Shown in pieces: positions 8,740-19,138 of a stretch of 34,517 nucleotides of DNA. The notes under the pieces are model-generated. The model had not been told where the DNA came from and did no database searches. It saw only the letters and a program-made list of their open reading frames with translations. The position numbers and the translations under genes were made by a program. The stretch lies in assembly GCA_934539585.1 (NCBI GenBank), contig CAKTCT010000027.1:1-34517 (forward strand), in the 5' to 3' direction. Within the stretch, counting starts at the first letter, position 1. The number at the start of each line of letters is the position of its first letter. This DNA comes from an uncultured Oscillospiraceae bacterium (GTDB taxonomy: Bacteria > Bacillota > Clostridia > Oscillospirales > Ruminococcaceae).

Positions 8740-9585
8740 TTATCCGCCGCCGAATTCTTCCCGGTACCGGCTGGGGGCCATGCCCATTTTCCGCCGGAAC
8801 AGGGCGCTGAAGTACAGCGGATCGTCGTAGCCCACGGCCTGGGCCACCTGGGCCATGCTCAGATCGGTGCGGCAGAGCAGGTCCGCGGCATTTTTGATTC
8901 GCAGATAGATGAGAAAGCCCTGGGGCGAGACCCCCATACAGCTCCGGAACACGGCGGAATACCGGCTGGGGCTCAGATGCTCCATCCGGGCCAGGTCCTC
9001 CAGGCGCACCGGCCTGGCGTAGTTCCGGTAAAGGTAGTCCAGGGACTGGCGGATCCGGTGGACCGTGGGGGGCTTGCCGTCCTCCTCCCTGGCCCAGCGG
9101 GAGAGCTTGGCCAGCAGCGCGGTGAGACGTCCCGCCGCCTCGGTCTCAAAAAGGGGCTCCCGGGCGTAAAAGCACCGGAAGAGCTTCTGGAACTCCGCCG
9201 CAATCTCCTCCCGGCTGCCGGGGGCATAGATTTTCCCCATTTCCAGCCCGCACCGGGCCAGGAGCTCCCGTGCGTCGCCGCCGGAGAAGTGGACCCAGTA
9301 ATAGGTCATGTCCCCCGGGGCCTCCTGCCGGTAGGAAAAGGGCCGGTCCGGCGGGTAAAGGAGCATTTCCCCCGCCCGGAGGTTACCTGCGGCATCCCCT
9401 GGGGCCACCTCCAGCTCCCCCCGGGCCAGATACATCAGGTAGATGTCCCGGCGGATCCGGCGGCTGCTGGCGAAAGGCTCCCGGTTGACGTAAATGCCGG
9501 TGCAGTTGACCGCCAGGGGGCAGTCCTCCACCCGGAGGTCGCAGTCGGTGCCGTCGGCAATGCGGTAATAGCTCTGGGTCTGCAT
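8740..9585 (-). CDS. AraC-family transcriptional regulator
   Basis: Predicted ligand-responsive DNA-binding regulator of 281 residues. The N-terminal part (to about residue 150) looks like the cupin-type AraC sensor domain (RGELEVAPGDAAGNLRAGEMLLYPP is the loop-turn pattern of that fold). The last ~100 residues carry two helix-turn-helix units; the second has the family signature DDPLYFSALFRRKMGMAPSRYR. Its ligand is probably a sugar or sugar phosphate, judging only from the divergent isomerase and dehydrogenase genes. The start at 9585 has GGGGGA seven bases upstream. It has its own promoter (9656-9684), so the 156-base gap to the plus-strand genes serves both directions. Confidence 0.93.
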   Translation of the reverse strand: MQTQSYYRIADGTDCDLRVEDCPLAVNCTGIYVNREPFASSRRIRRDIYLMYLARGELEVAPGDAAGNLRAGEMLLYPPDRPFSYRQEAPGDMTYYWVHFSGGDARELLARCGLEMGKIYAPGSREEIAAEFQKLFRCFYAREPLFETEAAGRLTALLAKLSRWAREEDGKPPTVHRIRQSLDYLYRNYARPVRLEDLARMEHLSPSRYSAVFRSCMGVSPQGFLIYLRIKNAADLLCRTDLSMAQVAQAVGYDDPLYFSALFRRKMGMAPSRYREEFGGG

Positions 9586-9655
9586 GGCGATCCCCCATTT
9601 CAGTCGATTTACACATAGAATCAGCGGAAAGCCCTATCGATTTCCCCAGACTTCT

Positions 9656-9684
9656 ATTATAAACTAAAAGCAAGCAATTTACAA
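9656..9684 (-). promoter_or_regulatory. Predicted promoter of the AraC-type regulator
   Basis: On the minus strand TTGTAA (9679-9684) and a perfect TATAAT (9656-9661) are 17 bases apart. The predicted start is near 9650, about 65 bases before the coding start. I could not find a comparably good promoter for the opposite, plus-strand pair, which would fit dependence on an activator. Confidence 0.6.
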
Positions 9685-9741
9685 ATTCTTTCTGACCAAT
9701 TCTCAAATTTCGTCACTTTTTACAAAGGAGGTCCCCTTTTC

Positions 9742-10569
9742 ATGAAAAAAGCGCTGAACGCCTGGTCCGTGCCGGGAAACGTCCCCTTTCCGGAACTGTT
9801 CGCCCAGCTTTCCGCCGCCGGATTTGACGGCGTGGAGCTGAATCTGGACGCGCCGGATTCCTCAGCCCATTCCCTGACCCTTCAGACCACCCCCGAAGAA
9901 CTCCGGACCATCAAGGAGCTGTCCCGGCAATACCATCTGCCGGTCCACAGCGTGTCTTCCTCCCTCTACGGCCCGGACACCCTGGGCGCCGACGCCCCGG
10001 AGGACCGGGAAAAGGCCCGGGACATCCTCCGCCGCCAGCTGGAGCTGGCCCAGGGCCTGGGGGCCGAAGCCATCCTGGTGGTCCCCGGCGGCATCGGCCC
10101 GGAGCGGACCATCCGCCGGGCCTGGGAAAACTCCCTGGAATCCTTGGCCCCCCTCCGGCAGGAGATTGCCGGCAGCGACGTCAGGGTGGGGCTGGAAAAC
10201 GTCTGGAACAACTTTTTCGCCTCTCCCCGGGACATGGTCTCCTTCATCGACCAGCTGGACTGCCCGGCCATCCAGGCCTACTTCGACGTGGGCAACGTGG
10301 TGATCTTCTCCTACCCGGAATCCTGGATCGACCTGCTGGATAATCGAATCGTCAAGGTCCACGTTAAGGATTTCTGCCGCTCCGGCTGGAACGCCGGGTA
10401 CTTCTGCAACCTCCTGGAGGGCAGCGTGGACTGGAAAAAGGTCATGGCCGCCCTGCGGAAGGCGGGGTACGACGGCTACCTCACTGCCGAGCTGGGAGCC
10501 CTTCCCGACAGCCCGGAATTCCTCTACAAAACCACCAGCATGGCGCTGGATCACATTCTCACCTACTGA
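9742..10569 (+). CDS. Sugar phosphate isomerase/epimerase (AP-endonuclease 2-type TIM barrel)
   Basis: Member of the xylose-isomerase-like TIM-barrel superfamily, 275 residues. The order of likely metal ligands can be seen: Glu in VRVGLENVWNNF, Asp in AYFDVGNVV, His in IVKVHVKDF and Glu in YLTAELGAL. The overall pattern recalls hexulose-6-phosphate isomerases or L-xylulose-5-phosphate 3-epimerases (UlaE/SgbU type), but the substrate cannot be told from sequence. The start has AAAGGAGG eight to nine bases upstream. A dehydrogenase gene follows after 16 bases with its own ribosome site, so both are probably one transcript serving a single sugar or polyol conversion. Confidence 0.88.
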   Translation: MKKALNAWSVPGNVPFPELFAQLSAAGFDGVELNLDAPDSSAHSLTLQTTPEELRTIKELSRQYHLPVHSVSSSLYGPDTLGADAPEDREKARDILRRQLELAQGLGAEAILVVPGGIGPERTIRRAWENSLESLAPLRQEIAGSDVRVGLENVWNNFFASPRDMVSFIDQLDCPAIQAYFDVGNVVIFSYPESWIDLLDNRIVKVHVKDFCRSGWNAGYFCNLLEGSVDWKKVMAALRKAGYDGYLTAELGALPDSPEFLYKTTSMALDHILTY

Positions 10570-10585
10570 ACAGGAGGTCTTTTTC

Positions 10586-11635
10586 ATGAAAAAATTAGCG
10601 TTGATCGGCTGCGGCGGCATCGGCGGCTACCACCTGGAGCATTTTCTCCAGTACACCGACGTGGAGCTGGCCGGGTTCTGCGACCTGATCCCGGAGCGCG
10701 CCCAGGAGTTCGCGGCCAGGGCCGGCAGCCGGGCCTTCACCGACTACAAGGAAATGTACGACGCGGTGGAGCCGGACATGGTCTTCATCTGCATCCCGCC
10801 CTACTGCCACGGGGAGATCGAATTTGAGACCATCCGCCGGGGCATCCCCTTCTTTGTGGAGAAGCCCCTGGCCCTGGAGCTTTCCCTGGCCCGGGAGATC
10901 CGGGACGCGGCGGAGGCCAAGGGGCTGATCACGGCCTCGGGGTTCCAGTGCCGGTATTCCAATATCGTGGAGCCCACCCGGGAGTTCCTCCGGACCCACA
11001 CCGTTCCCTTTGTGGAGTGCGCCCGGATGGGCGGCATCCCCGGCACCCCCTGGTGGGGGGACAAGCGCCTTTCCGGCGGCCAGGTGGTGGAGCAGACCAT
11101 CCACCAGTTTGACATGATCCGCTACGTCTTCGGCGAGCCGGACACGGTGTTCTCCATGGCCGCCCGGGGCTTCGTGGACGGCGGCGAGGGCTACCGCACC
11201 GACGATCTGTCCTCCACGGTGGTCCGGTTCCGGAACGGGGCCCTGGGCGTCATCAGCACCGGCTGCTACGCCACCGGCGGGGAGTGCTTCGACTCCAAGA
11301 TCACCTTCAGCGCCACCGACGCCCGGCTGGACCACTACATCATCGACAAGGTGAACATCTACGGCGAACAGGCCGCTCCCGCGGAAGCCTCCGGCCAGGG
11401 CCTGGTGGTCAAAAACGACGGCACCATGAAGGCCGCCGGAAGCGGGGCCCAGGTAATCCGTGACGACGGCTCCGCCGGCGTGATCTGCGACCGGACCTTC
11501 ATCGACGCGGTCCTCACCGGCGACGGCTCCAAAATCCGGTCCTCCTACCGGGACGCGCTGCGGTCCGTGGCCTTCACCCTGGCCTGCAACAAATCCATGG
11601 AAACCGGCCTCCCCGTCAAGGTGGAGCTGGACTGA
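10586..11635 (+). CDS. Gfo/Idh/MocA-family NAD(P)-dependent oxidoreductase
   Basis: Predicted sugar or cyclitol dehydrogenase of 349 residues. The N-terminal Rossmann domain shows GCGGIGGYH at residues 8-16, and the family's EKPLAL motif lies near residue 93; the C-terminal half is the beta-sheet substrate domain, with the catalytic-type His in EQTIHQFDMIRY. Substrates in this family vary widely (myo-inositol, glucose-fructose, gluconate-type sugars), so none is assigned. The ribosome site CAGGAGG is placed well. It follows the isomerase by 16 bases and ends at a strong terminator, so the transcript has two genes and no transporter. Confidence 0.9.
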   Translation: MKKLALIGCGGIGGYHLEHFLQYTDVELAGFCDLIPERAQEFAARAGSRAFTDYKEMYDAVEPDMVFICIPPYCHGEIEFETIRRGIPFFVEKPLALELSLAREIRDAAEAKGLITASGFQCRYSNIVEPTREFLRTHTVPFVECARMGGIPGTPWWGDKRLSGGQVVEQTIHQFDMIRYVFGEPDTVFSMAARGFVDGGEGYRTDDLSSTVVRFRNGALGVISTGCYATGGECFDSKITFSATDARLDHYIIDKVNIYGEQAAPAEASGQGLVVKNDGTMKAAGSGAQVIRDDGSAGVICDRTFIDAVLTGDGSKIRSSYRDALRSVAFTLACNKSMETGLPVKVELD

Positions 11636-11642
11636 CGAAAAA

Positions 11643-11684
11643 GCGGACGGAGGGCGCAAAACCTTCCGTCCGCCTTTACTTTTC
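11643..11684 (+). terminator. Rho-independent terminator after the isomerase/dehydrogenase pair
   Basis: GCGGACGGA (11643-11651) pairs with TCCGTCCGC (11665-11673) and is followed by a T-rich tail. It begins eight bases after the dehydrogenase stop codon. Confidence 0.85.
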
Positions 11685-11695
11685 ACAAAATCGCC

Positions 11696-11724
11696 ATGAA
11701 AAAAATCTCCCGCCGTGGTACAAT
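11696..11724 (+). promoter_or_regulatory. Predicted promoter of the phosphodiesterase gene
   Basis: TACAAT (11719-11724) is preceded by TGG, giving an extended -10 element; the -35 region (ATGAAA at 11696-11701, 17-base spacing) is poor. It lies between the preceding terminator and the next start codon. Confidence 0.5.
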
Positions 11725-11747
11725 AGAGCCGTTAAGGAGGAATCTGC

Positions 11748-12296
11748 ATGAAAATTCTGATCGCGTCGGACATCCACGGCTCCGCCAAATACTGCCGGGA
11801 GCTCCTGGCCGCCATGGACCGGGAGCAGCCGGACCGGGTCCTGCTCTTAGGAGACTTGCTCTACCACGGCCCCCGGAACGACCTGCCGGAGGAGTACGCC
11901 CCCAAGGAGGTCATCGCCATGCTCAACGGCATCCGGGAGAAGCTGTTCTGCGTCCGTGGCAACTGCGACACCGAGGTGGACCAGATGGTCCTGACCTTCC
12001 CCATTCTGGCGGACTACTGCCTGCTGGAGGAAAAGGGCGTCCTCATCTTCGTCACCCACGGCCACCACTACAACCTGGCCGCCCCACCTTTGCTGAAAAA
12101 AGGGGACATCCTGCTCCACGGCCATACCCACATCCCGGCGTGGCAGGAAACGGAGACCTTCACCTATCTGAATCCCGGCTCCGTGTCCATTCCCAAAGAA
12201 GGCAGCCGCCATAGCTATATGACCCTGGAAAACGGCGAGTTCCTTTGGAAGGACCTGGCCGGGGAGACGTACCATCGGTTCTGTATCGGAGAGTGA
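11748..12296 (+). CDS. yfcE: YfcE-family metallophosphodiesterase
   Basis: Calcineurin-like phosphoesterase of 182 residues, the same length as E. coli YfcE and recognisably similar along its whole length. All metal-binding blocks are present in order: SDIHGS (residues 7-12), LGDLLYHGPRN, RGNCDTEVDQM, THGHHYN and HGHTHIP, followed by NPGSVSIPK. YfcE hydrolyses artificial phosphodiesters in vitro; its physiological substrate is unknown, so the assignment is to family only. The start has AAGGAGG seven bases upstream. The gene stands alone, convergent with the P-type ATPase gene across the palindrome-rich region. Confidence 0.93.
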   Translation: MKILIASDIHGSAKYCRELLAAMDREQPDRVLLLGDLLYHGPRNDLPEEYAPKEVIAMLNGIREKLFCVRGNCDTEVDQMVLTFPILADYCLLEEKGVLIFVTHGHHYNLAAPPLLKKGDILLHGHTHIPAWQETETFTYLNPGSVSIPKEGSRHSYMTLENGEFLWKDLAGETYHRFCIGE

Positions 12297-12460
12297 TTTG
12301 CCCCTCCCAGCGAAAACAAAACCCAAGTTTTCGGTCCAGCCATGCCGCCGCGGCCTAGTGTCTCACGTTGGGTTTCTTTAGCTGCGCGACAGGCTGCGCG
12401 GCGACGATTCGAGTAGCCCGTAGAAAATTTTCCGCAGCGTAAACAAACCAAGTTTTGGTT
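12297..12460. other. Non-coding stretch with outer copies of the GGTCCAGCC motif
   Basis: No credible gene is present. AAGTTTTCGGTCCAGCC occurs at 12325-12341 and a two-mismatch version, AAGTTTTGGTTCCAGCC, at 12450-12466. GCTGCGCG is repeated within 12390-12400-odd. This is the left flank of the palindrome array that follows. Confidence 0.6.
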
Positions 12461-12926
12461 CCAGCCTTTTTCCAAAAGGCTGGTGGGGTTCTTAGGGGCA
12501 AAGCCCCTGAGTCGCCCGACCCAGAGGGCGAAACACCCCAAATGATACCAAAAGATCAGGAAGGGCAGCCCAAACGTCCCGGTGGGACGTTTGGGCGAAG
12601 GGGAACCCTATCAAGGGGTTCCCCGCAGGACGCAGTCCTGCAAAACCCGCTTTCCCAAAAGAAACCGTGCCAGCGAGAAGAAACGGCAAACGCTTCGACT
12701 CGCTGGCGCGGTTTACGCTTTGGATAATTTAGGAATGTGTCATGCCGCAATTTTTTCAAAATTGCGGCCGCGGGGACATCCGCGGGCGGCCTGCGGGCCG
12801 CCTTTCCTTCTTTTTGGGTTGCGCCCGAGGCGCAACGGGGTTAGAGTTTCGCTTTCTGCGGAAAGCGAGGAGGGGCGCTGCCCCTCCACCCTGCCAGCCT
12901 TTTGAAAAAAGGCTGGACCGAAAACT

Positions 12927-12927
<1 letters not shown>
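12325..12927. repeat. 17-bp inverted repeat bounding the palindrome array
   Basis: AAGTTTTCGGTCCAGCC at 12325-12341 is matched exactly, in reverse complement, at 12911-12927. The right copy ends on the first base of the stop codon (as read on the plus strand) of the P-type ATPase gene. The 603-bp segment between contains no plausible protein gene. It may be a non-autonomous mobile or dispersed element; no transposase is present and no flanking target duplication was obvious. Confidence 0.55.
12461..12916. repeat. Array of fourteen consecutive palindromes (hairpin array)
   Basis: Palindromes with mostly 3-4 base loops follow each other almost without gap: 12461-12483, 12494-12508, 12512-12531, 12568-12596, 12600-12624, 12625-12641, 12662-12714 (16-bp stem, one G-T type mismatch, 21-base loop), 12744-12768, 12768-12785, 12786-12801, 12818-12836, 12849-12868, 12869-12887 and 12894-12916. 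Stems differ from each other except the first and last, which share CCAGCCTTTT. The longest perfect one has 13-bp arms around GGT (12568-12596). The array lies at a convergent gene junction and could at least stop transcription from both sides. Short open frames across it run through the palindromes and are not credible genes. Confidence 0.85.
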
Positions 12928-15311
<2,384 letters not shown>

Positions 15312-15336
15312 AGGGACACCTTCTTTCTTCCTCAAG

Positions 15337-15358
15337 AAAACGGCGGAGGGCCGTTTTT
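15337..15358 (-). terminator. Small hairpin before the P-type ATPase gene
   Basis: AAAACGGC and GCCGTTTT form an 8-bp stem around a 6-base loop, just upstream of the ATPase start. Together with the larger hairpin at 15373-15408 it could limit read-through from the glycolytic genes. Confidence 0.4.
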
Positions 15359-15372
15359 GCCTTCAAATGCAG

Positions 15373-15408
15373 CAAAACCGCCGCTGAATCGGTCCGGCGG
15401 CGGTTTTG
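15373..15408 (-). terminator. Terminator-like hairpin after gpmI
   Basis: CAAAACCGCCGC (15373-15384) pairs perfectly with GCGGCGGTTTTG (15397-15408), a 12-bp stem with a 12-base loop. It lies 10 bases after the gpmI stop. The T-run on the minus strand is short and interrupted, so termination may be partial. Confidence 0.65.
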
Positions 15409-15418
15409 CGGAAAATGC

Positions 15419-16939
15419 TTACTCCTTGACGATGAGGCTCTCGCCGTCCATCTCCGGAGGCTTGGGCAGGCCCATAATGTCCAGCATGGTGGGGGACAGG
15501 TCCGCCAGACGGCCGCCCTCCCGCAGCTTGCAGGGGTATCCGGCCACGATCAGCGGCACCGGATTGGTGGTGTGAGCGGTGAAGGGAGCGCCGTCGGGCT
15601 CCTTCATCTTCTCGGCGTTGCCATGGTCGGCAGTAATCAGCGCCGCACCGCCGGCTTTGAGAATGGCATCTACCGTCCGTCCAACGCAGTCGTCAACAGC
15701 CTCCACTGCCTTGACGGCGGCCTCCTCGATGCCGGTGTGGCCCACCATGTCGCAGTTGGCGTAGTTTAAGATGATCATGTTGTACTTGTCTTCCTCAATG
15801 GCCTTGACCACGGCGTCGGTGACTTCGTAAGCGCTCATTTCGGGTTTCAGGTCAAAGGTCTCCACGTCGGGGGACTTGATGAGGATACGGTCCTCGCCGG
15901 GGAAGGTCTTCTCTTCACCGCCGTTATAGAAGAAGGTGACATGGGCGTACTTCTGGGTCTCGGCGATGCGGAGCTGGGTCAGCCCATGCTTGCTGATATA
16001 CTCGCCCATGGTCATGGTCAGGGCTTCCGGCGGGAAGGCCACGTGAACGTTGGGCATGGTCGCGTCGTACTGGGTCATGCAGACAAAGTGCAGAGGGAAG
16101 AAGCCGTTCTTCCGGGGGAAGCCGGTGAAATCGGGGTCCACAAAAGCGCGGGTGATCTGCCGGGCACGGTCGGGCCGGAAGTTGAAGAAGATCACGCTGT
16201 CGCCGGACTTGATGGCACCCTCTTTGTCCAGGACCGTGGGGACCATGAATTCGTCGGTGACGCCTTCCTCATAGGATTTCTTGATAGCGCCCACAGGGCA
16301 GCAACCCTCGACGCCTTCGCCGTAGACCATGGCGGCATAGGCTTTCTCCACCCGGTCCCAGGCGTTGTCCCGGTCCATGGCATAGAACCGCCCCATAACG
16401 GTAGCGACCTTGCCCGCGCCGATGCGCTTGGTCTCCTCGACCAGCTTTTCCATGTACTCCGCACCGGAGGTGGGGGGCACGTCACGGCCGTCTAAGAACG
16501 CATGGACGTAGATCTTCTCAACACCCATATCCTTGGCCATTTCCATCAGACCGAACAGATGCTCGATGTGGCTGTGAACGCCGCCGTCGGAAAGCAGCCC
16601 CATCAGGTGCAGGGCGCTGCCGTTTTTCACGCAGTTCTCCACCGCGCCCACAATGGCGGGGTTCTTGCGGATGGTGCCTTCCTTGATGGACTTGGAAATT
16701 TTCACCAGCATCTGGTAGACCACCCGGCCCGCGCCGATGTTGGTGTGGCCCACCTCGGAGTTGCCCATCTGCCCGTCGGGAAGACCCACGTCCAGGCCGC
16801 TGGCCCCGATGAGGGTGTGGGGGCACTGGGCAAACAGCTTATCCAGATTCGGCTTCTTGGCATCGGCGATGGCGTTGCCGTAGCTGTCCGGATTGTAGCC
16901 GAAGCCGTCCATAATGATCAATGCAACAGGTTTTTTCAT
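15419..16939 (-). CDS. gpmI: 2,3-bisphosphoglycerate-independent phosphoglycerate mutase
   Basis: Glycolytic enzyme interconverting 3- and 2-phosphoglycerate with two Mn2+ ions and a phosphoserine intermediate. The 506-residue protein matches the family length. Metal ligand Asp11 is in IIMDGFG; the catalytic serine is Ser61 in GQMGNSEVGH; the C-terminal metal site is seen in ALITADHGNAEKM and in AHTTNPVPLIV. The start at 16939 has AGAAAGGA seven bases upstream; the ten additional upstream codons in frame are unsupported. It follows tpiA by 33 bases in the pgk-tpiA-gpmI operon. Confidence 0.97.
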   Translation of the reverse strand: MKKPVALIIMDGFGYNPDSYGNAIADAKKPNLDKLFAQCPHTLIGASGLDVGLPDGQMGNSEVGHTNIGAGRVVYQMLVKISKSIKEGTIRKNPAIVGAVENCVKNGSALHLMGLLSDGGVHSHIEHLFGLMEMAKDMGVEKIYVHAFLDGRDVPPTSGAEYMEKLVEETKRIGAGKVATVMGRFYAMDRDNAWDRVEKAYAAMVYGEGVEGCCPVGAIKKSYEEGVTDEFMVPTVLDKEGAIKSGDSVIFFNFRPDRARQITRAFVDPDFTGFPRKNGFFPLHFVCMTQYDATMPNVHVAFPPEALTMTMGEYISKHGLTQLRIAETQKYAHVTFFYNGGEEKTFPGEDRILIKSPDVETFDLKPEMSAYEVTDAVVKAIEEDKYNMIILNYANCDMVGHTGIEEAAVKAVEAVDDCVGRTVDAILKAGGAALITADHGNAEKMKEPDGAPFTAHTTNPVPLIVAGYPCKLREGGRLADLSPTMLDIMGLPKPPEMDGESLIVKE

Positions 16940-16972
16940 GGAGATTTCCTTTCTATCGGAACGATGCAATTC

Positions 16973-17743
16973 TCAGCCCTTGGTAGCAGCATCGACAATC
17001 ACGGCAAAATCGGGAGCTTTCAGGGAAGCTCCGCCGATCAGGCCGCCGTCCACGTCGGGCTGAGCCAGCAGCTCAGCGGCGTTCTTGGCGTTCATGGAGC
17101 CGCCGTACTGGATGGTGATGCCCTCAGCGGCATCCGCACCGTACAGAGCCTTGACGGTGGAGCGGATCACGGCGCAGACCTCGTTGGCCTGCTCAGCGGT
17201 AGCGGTCTTGCCGGTGCCGATGGCCCAGACAGGCTCATACGCGATGATGACGTTTTTCAGCTCCTCGGCGGAAACGTCCTTCAGGGCGATCTTGGTCTGG
17301 AGAGCAACCAGCTCGTCGGTGACGCCGTTTTCCCGGTCCGCCAGCATCTCGCCGACGCAGAGGATCACCTTCAGTCCGGCAGCCAGAGCGGCTTTGACCC
17401 GCTTGTTGACGGTGACGTCGGTCTCGCCGAAGTACTGACGGCGCTCGGAGTGGCCGATGATGACGTATTCCACGCCCATCTCGGTGAGCATGTCGGCGGA
17501 AATTTCGCCGGTGAAAGCGCCGGACTTCTCAAAGTGGCAGTTCTGCGCGCCCACCTTGATGTTGGAGCCCTTTGCGGCCTCCAGCACGGTCTCCAGGTTG
17601 GTGAAGGGGACGCAAGCGACGACCTCGCAGCCAGCCTCGGCCACCATGGGCTTCATGGCCTCGATGAGCTCTTTGGCTTCAGGGCGGGTCTTGTTCATTT
17701 TCCAGTTGCCGGCAATAACGGCTTTGCGTACAGCTTTGTTCAT
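16973..17743 (-). CDS. tpiA: Triosephosphate isomerase
   Basis: Interconverts dihydroxyacetone phosphate and glyceraldehyde 3-phosphate. The 256-residue protein has the full catalytic set: Lys15 in GNWKMN, His98 in IIGHSERR and Glu170 in AYEPVWAIGTG, and the phosphate-binding YGGSMN and GGLIGGASL near the C-terminus. I start it at 17743, where AAGGAG precedes the ATG and where alignment to the family begins; 16 further upstream codons belong to the intergenic region. It lies between pgk (117 bases upstream, with a hairpin in the gap) and gpmI. Confidence 0.97.
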   Translation of the reverse strand: MNKAVRKAVIAGNWKMNKTRPEAKELIEAMKPMVAEAGCEVVACVPFTNLETVLEAAKGSNIKVGAQNCHFEKSGAFTGEISADMLTEMGVEYVIIGHSERRQYFGETDVTVNKRVKAALAAGLKVILCVGEMLADRENGVTDELVALQTKIALKDVSAEELKNVIIAYEPVWAIGTGKTATAEQANEVCAVIRSTVKALYGADAAEGITIQYGGSMNAKNAAELLAQPDVDGGLIGGASLKAPDFAVIVDAATKG

Positions 17744-17772
17744 GTCAATTTCTCCTTCTGATACAGACTCAA

Positions 17773-17806
17773 AAACGGCAGGAGCCTGCAAGGACTCCCG
17801 CCGTTT
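17773..17806 (-). terminator. Hairpin between pgk and tpiA (attenuator or processing site)
   Basis: AAACGGCAGGAG (17773-17784) pairs with CTCCCGCCGTTT (17795-17806), with a single internal A-C mismatch. On the minus strand the hairpin is followed by TTGAGTC, not a clean T-run. It may adjust the amounts of tpiA-gpmI message relative to pgk. Confidence 0.45.
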
Positions 17807-17860
17807 CGTGTGTTATCGTTCCTTGACCCGGACGGACCGCCGGGAAGAAATGCGGGCGGA

Positions 17861-19054
17861 TTAGTCCTTGTCGTTCAGGCAGGCAATGCCGGGCAGAGAC
17901 AGACCTTCCAGGAACTCCAGAGAAGCGCCGCCGCCGGTGGAGATGTGGGTCATCTTGTCGGCGAAGCCCAGCTTCTCAACAGCAGCCGCAGAGTCGCCGC
18001 CGCCGATGATGGAGATGGCGCCGGAGTCGGCCACAGCCTTGGCCACCGCAATGGTGCCGGAAGCGAAGTTGTCCCATTCGGAAACGCCCATGGGTCCGTT
18101 CCAGACCACGGTGCCGGCTCCGATGAGGCTCTTGGAAAACAGCTCCTGGGTGGTGGGTCCGATGTCCAGACCCATCCAGCCGTCGGGGATGGCGTCGGAG
18201 TAAATCCGCATGAAGGGGGTATCGGGTTTGTATTCCCGGCCCACGATGTTGTCCACAGGGATGATGAAGTTGACGCCCTTGGCGCGAGCCTTGGTCATCA
18301 GTTCCCGGGCCAGGTCCAGCTTGTCCTCCTCGCAGATGGAGGTACCGGTGGAGTTGCCCATGGAGCGCATGAAGGTGTAAGCCATGCCGCCGCCGATGAT
18401 CAGGGTGTCCACTTTATCGATGAGGTTGTTGATGACGCCGATCTTATCGGAGACCTTCGCGCCGCCCAGAATGGCAACAAAGGGACGCTTGGGGTCTTCC
18501 AGGGCCTTGCCCATGATGGAGATTTCCTTCTGAATCAGGTAGCCGCAGACCGCGGGGAGGTAGTCGGCGACGCCGGCGGTGGAAGCATGGGCCCGGTGAG
18601 CGGTGCCGAAAGCATCGTTCACATAGATTTCCGCCATGGAAGCCAGTTCCTTGGCGAAAGCGGGGTCGTTCTTCTCCTCTTCCTTGTGGAAGCGGACGTT
18701 CTCCAGGAGCATGATCTGGCCGGGCTTCAGAGCCGCGGCTTTGGCCTTGGCGTCCTCGCCGATGACGTCGGAAGCCATGACGACATCCACGCCCAGCAGC
18801 TCAGACAGCCGCACGGCCACAGGAGCCAAGGAGTATTTCATGTTGAACTCGCCCTTGGGACGGCCCAGGTGAGAGCAGGCAATGACGGCAGCGCCATTGT
18901 CCAGCAGGTATTTCAGGGTCTTGACGGATTCCCGGATGCGCTTGTCGTCGGTGATTTTGCCGTCGGCCAGCGGAACGTTGAAGTCGCAGCGTACCAGGAC
19001 CTTTTTGCCCTTTACGTCGATGTCCTCAACGGTTTTTTTGTTGTAGGAAGTCAT
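17861..19054 (-). CDS. pgk: Phosphoglycerate kinase
   Basis: Transfers phosphate from 1,3-bisphosphoglycerate to ADP, the first ATP-yielding glycolytic step. The 397-residue product shows the N-domain motif KKVLVRCDFNVPL, substrate-binding SHLGRPKGE, ILGGAKVSDKI and the C-terminal GGGDSAAAV with STGGGASLEFLEG. The start is ambiguous between 19063 and 19054; I prefer 19054 because GAAAGGA directly abuts the first ATG but sits eight bases before the second. Neither gap upstream nor enolase is in this cluster. It has a strong promoter at 19110-19138. Confidence 0.97.
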   Translation of the reverse strand: MTSYNKKTVEDIDVKGKKVLVRCDFNVPLADGKITDDKRIRESVKTLKYLLDNGAAVIACSHLGRPKGEFNMKYSLAPVAVRLSELLGVDVVMASDVIGEDAKAKAAALKPGQIMLLENVRFHKEEEKNDPAFAKELASMAEIYVNDAFGTAHRAHASTAGVADYLPAVCGYLIQKEISIMGKALEDPKRPFVAILGGAKVSDKIGVINNLIDKVDTLIIGGGMAYTFMRSMGNSTGTSICEEDKLDLARELMTKARAKGVNFIIPVDNIVGREYKPDTPFMRIYSDAIPDGWMGLDIGPTTQELFSKSLIGAGTVVWNGPMGVSEWDNFASGTIAVAKAVADSGAISIIGGGDSAAAVEKLGFADKMTHISTGGGASLEFLEGLSLPGIACLNDKD

Positions 19055-19109
19055 GTTCGTCATCCTTTCAATTGTTCTGATTTGTTAAAGATAAAACAAT
19101 TTCTACCTT

Positions 19110-19138
19110 ATTTTATCGCATCTTGAAACTTTTTTCAA
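19110..19138 (-). promoter_or_regulatory. Predicted sigma-A promoter of pgk-tpiA-gpmI
   Basis: On the minus strand TTGAAA (19133-19138) and TAAAAT (19110-19115) are 17 bases apart; each hexamer differs from consensus by one base. This is among the strongest promoters in the window, fitting an abundant glycolytic message. The leader to pgk is about 50 bases. Confidence 0.75.

Noticed and set aside
12455..12905. Several overlapping open frames of 65-107 codons in the palindrome region
   Set aside because: Their translations simply follow the palindromes on both strands, they lack ribosome sites and resemble no family; the DNA structure explains them.
12461..12916. CRISPR array as an explanation of the repeated structures
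   Set aside because: The units differ in sequence and length, there are no constant repeats with spacers, and no cas genes are present.
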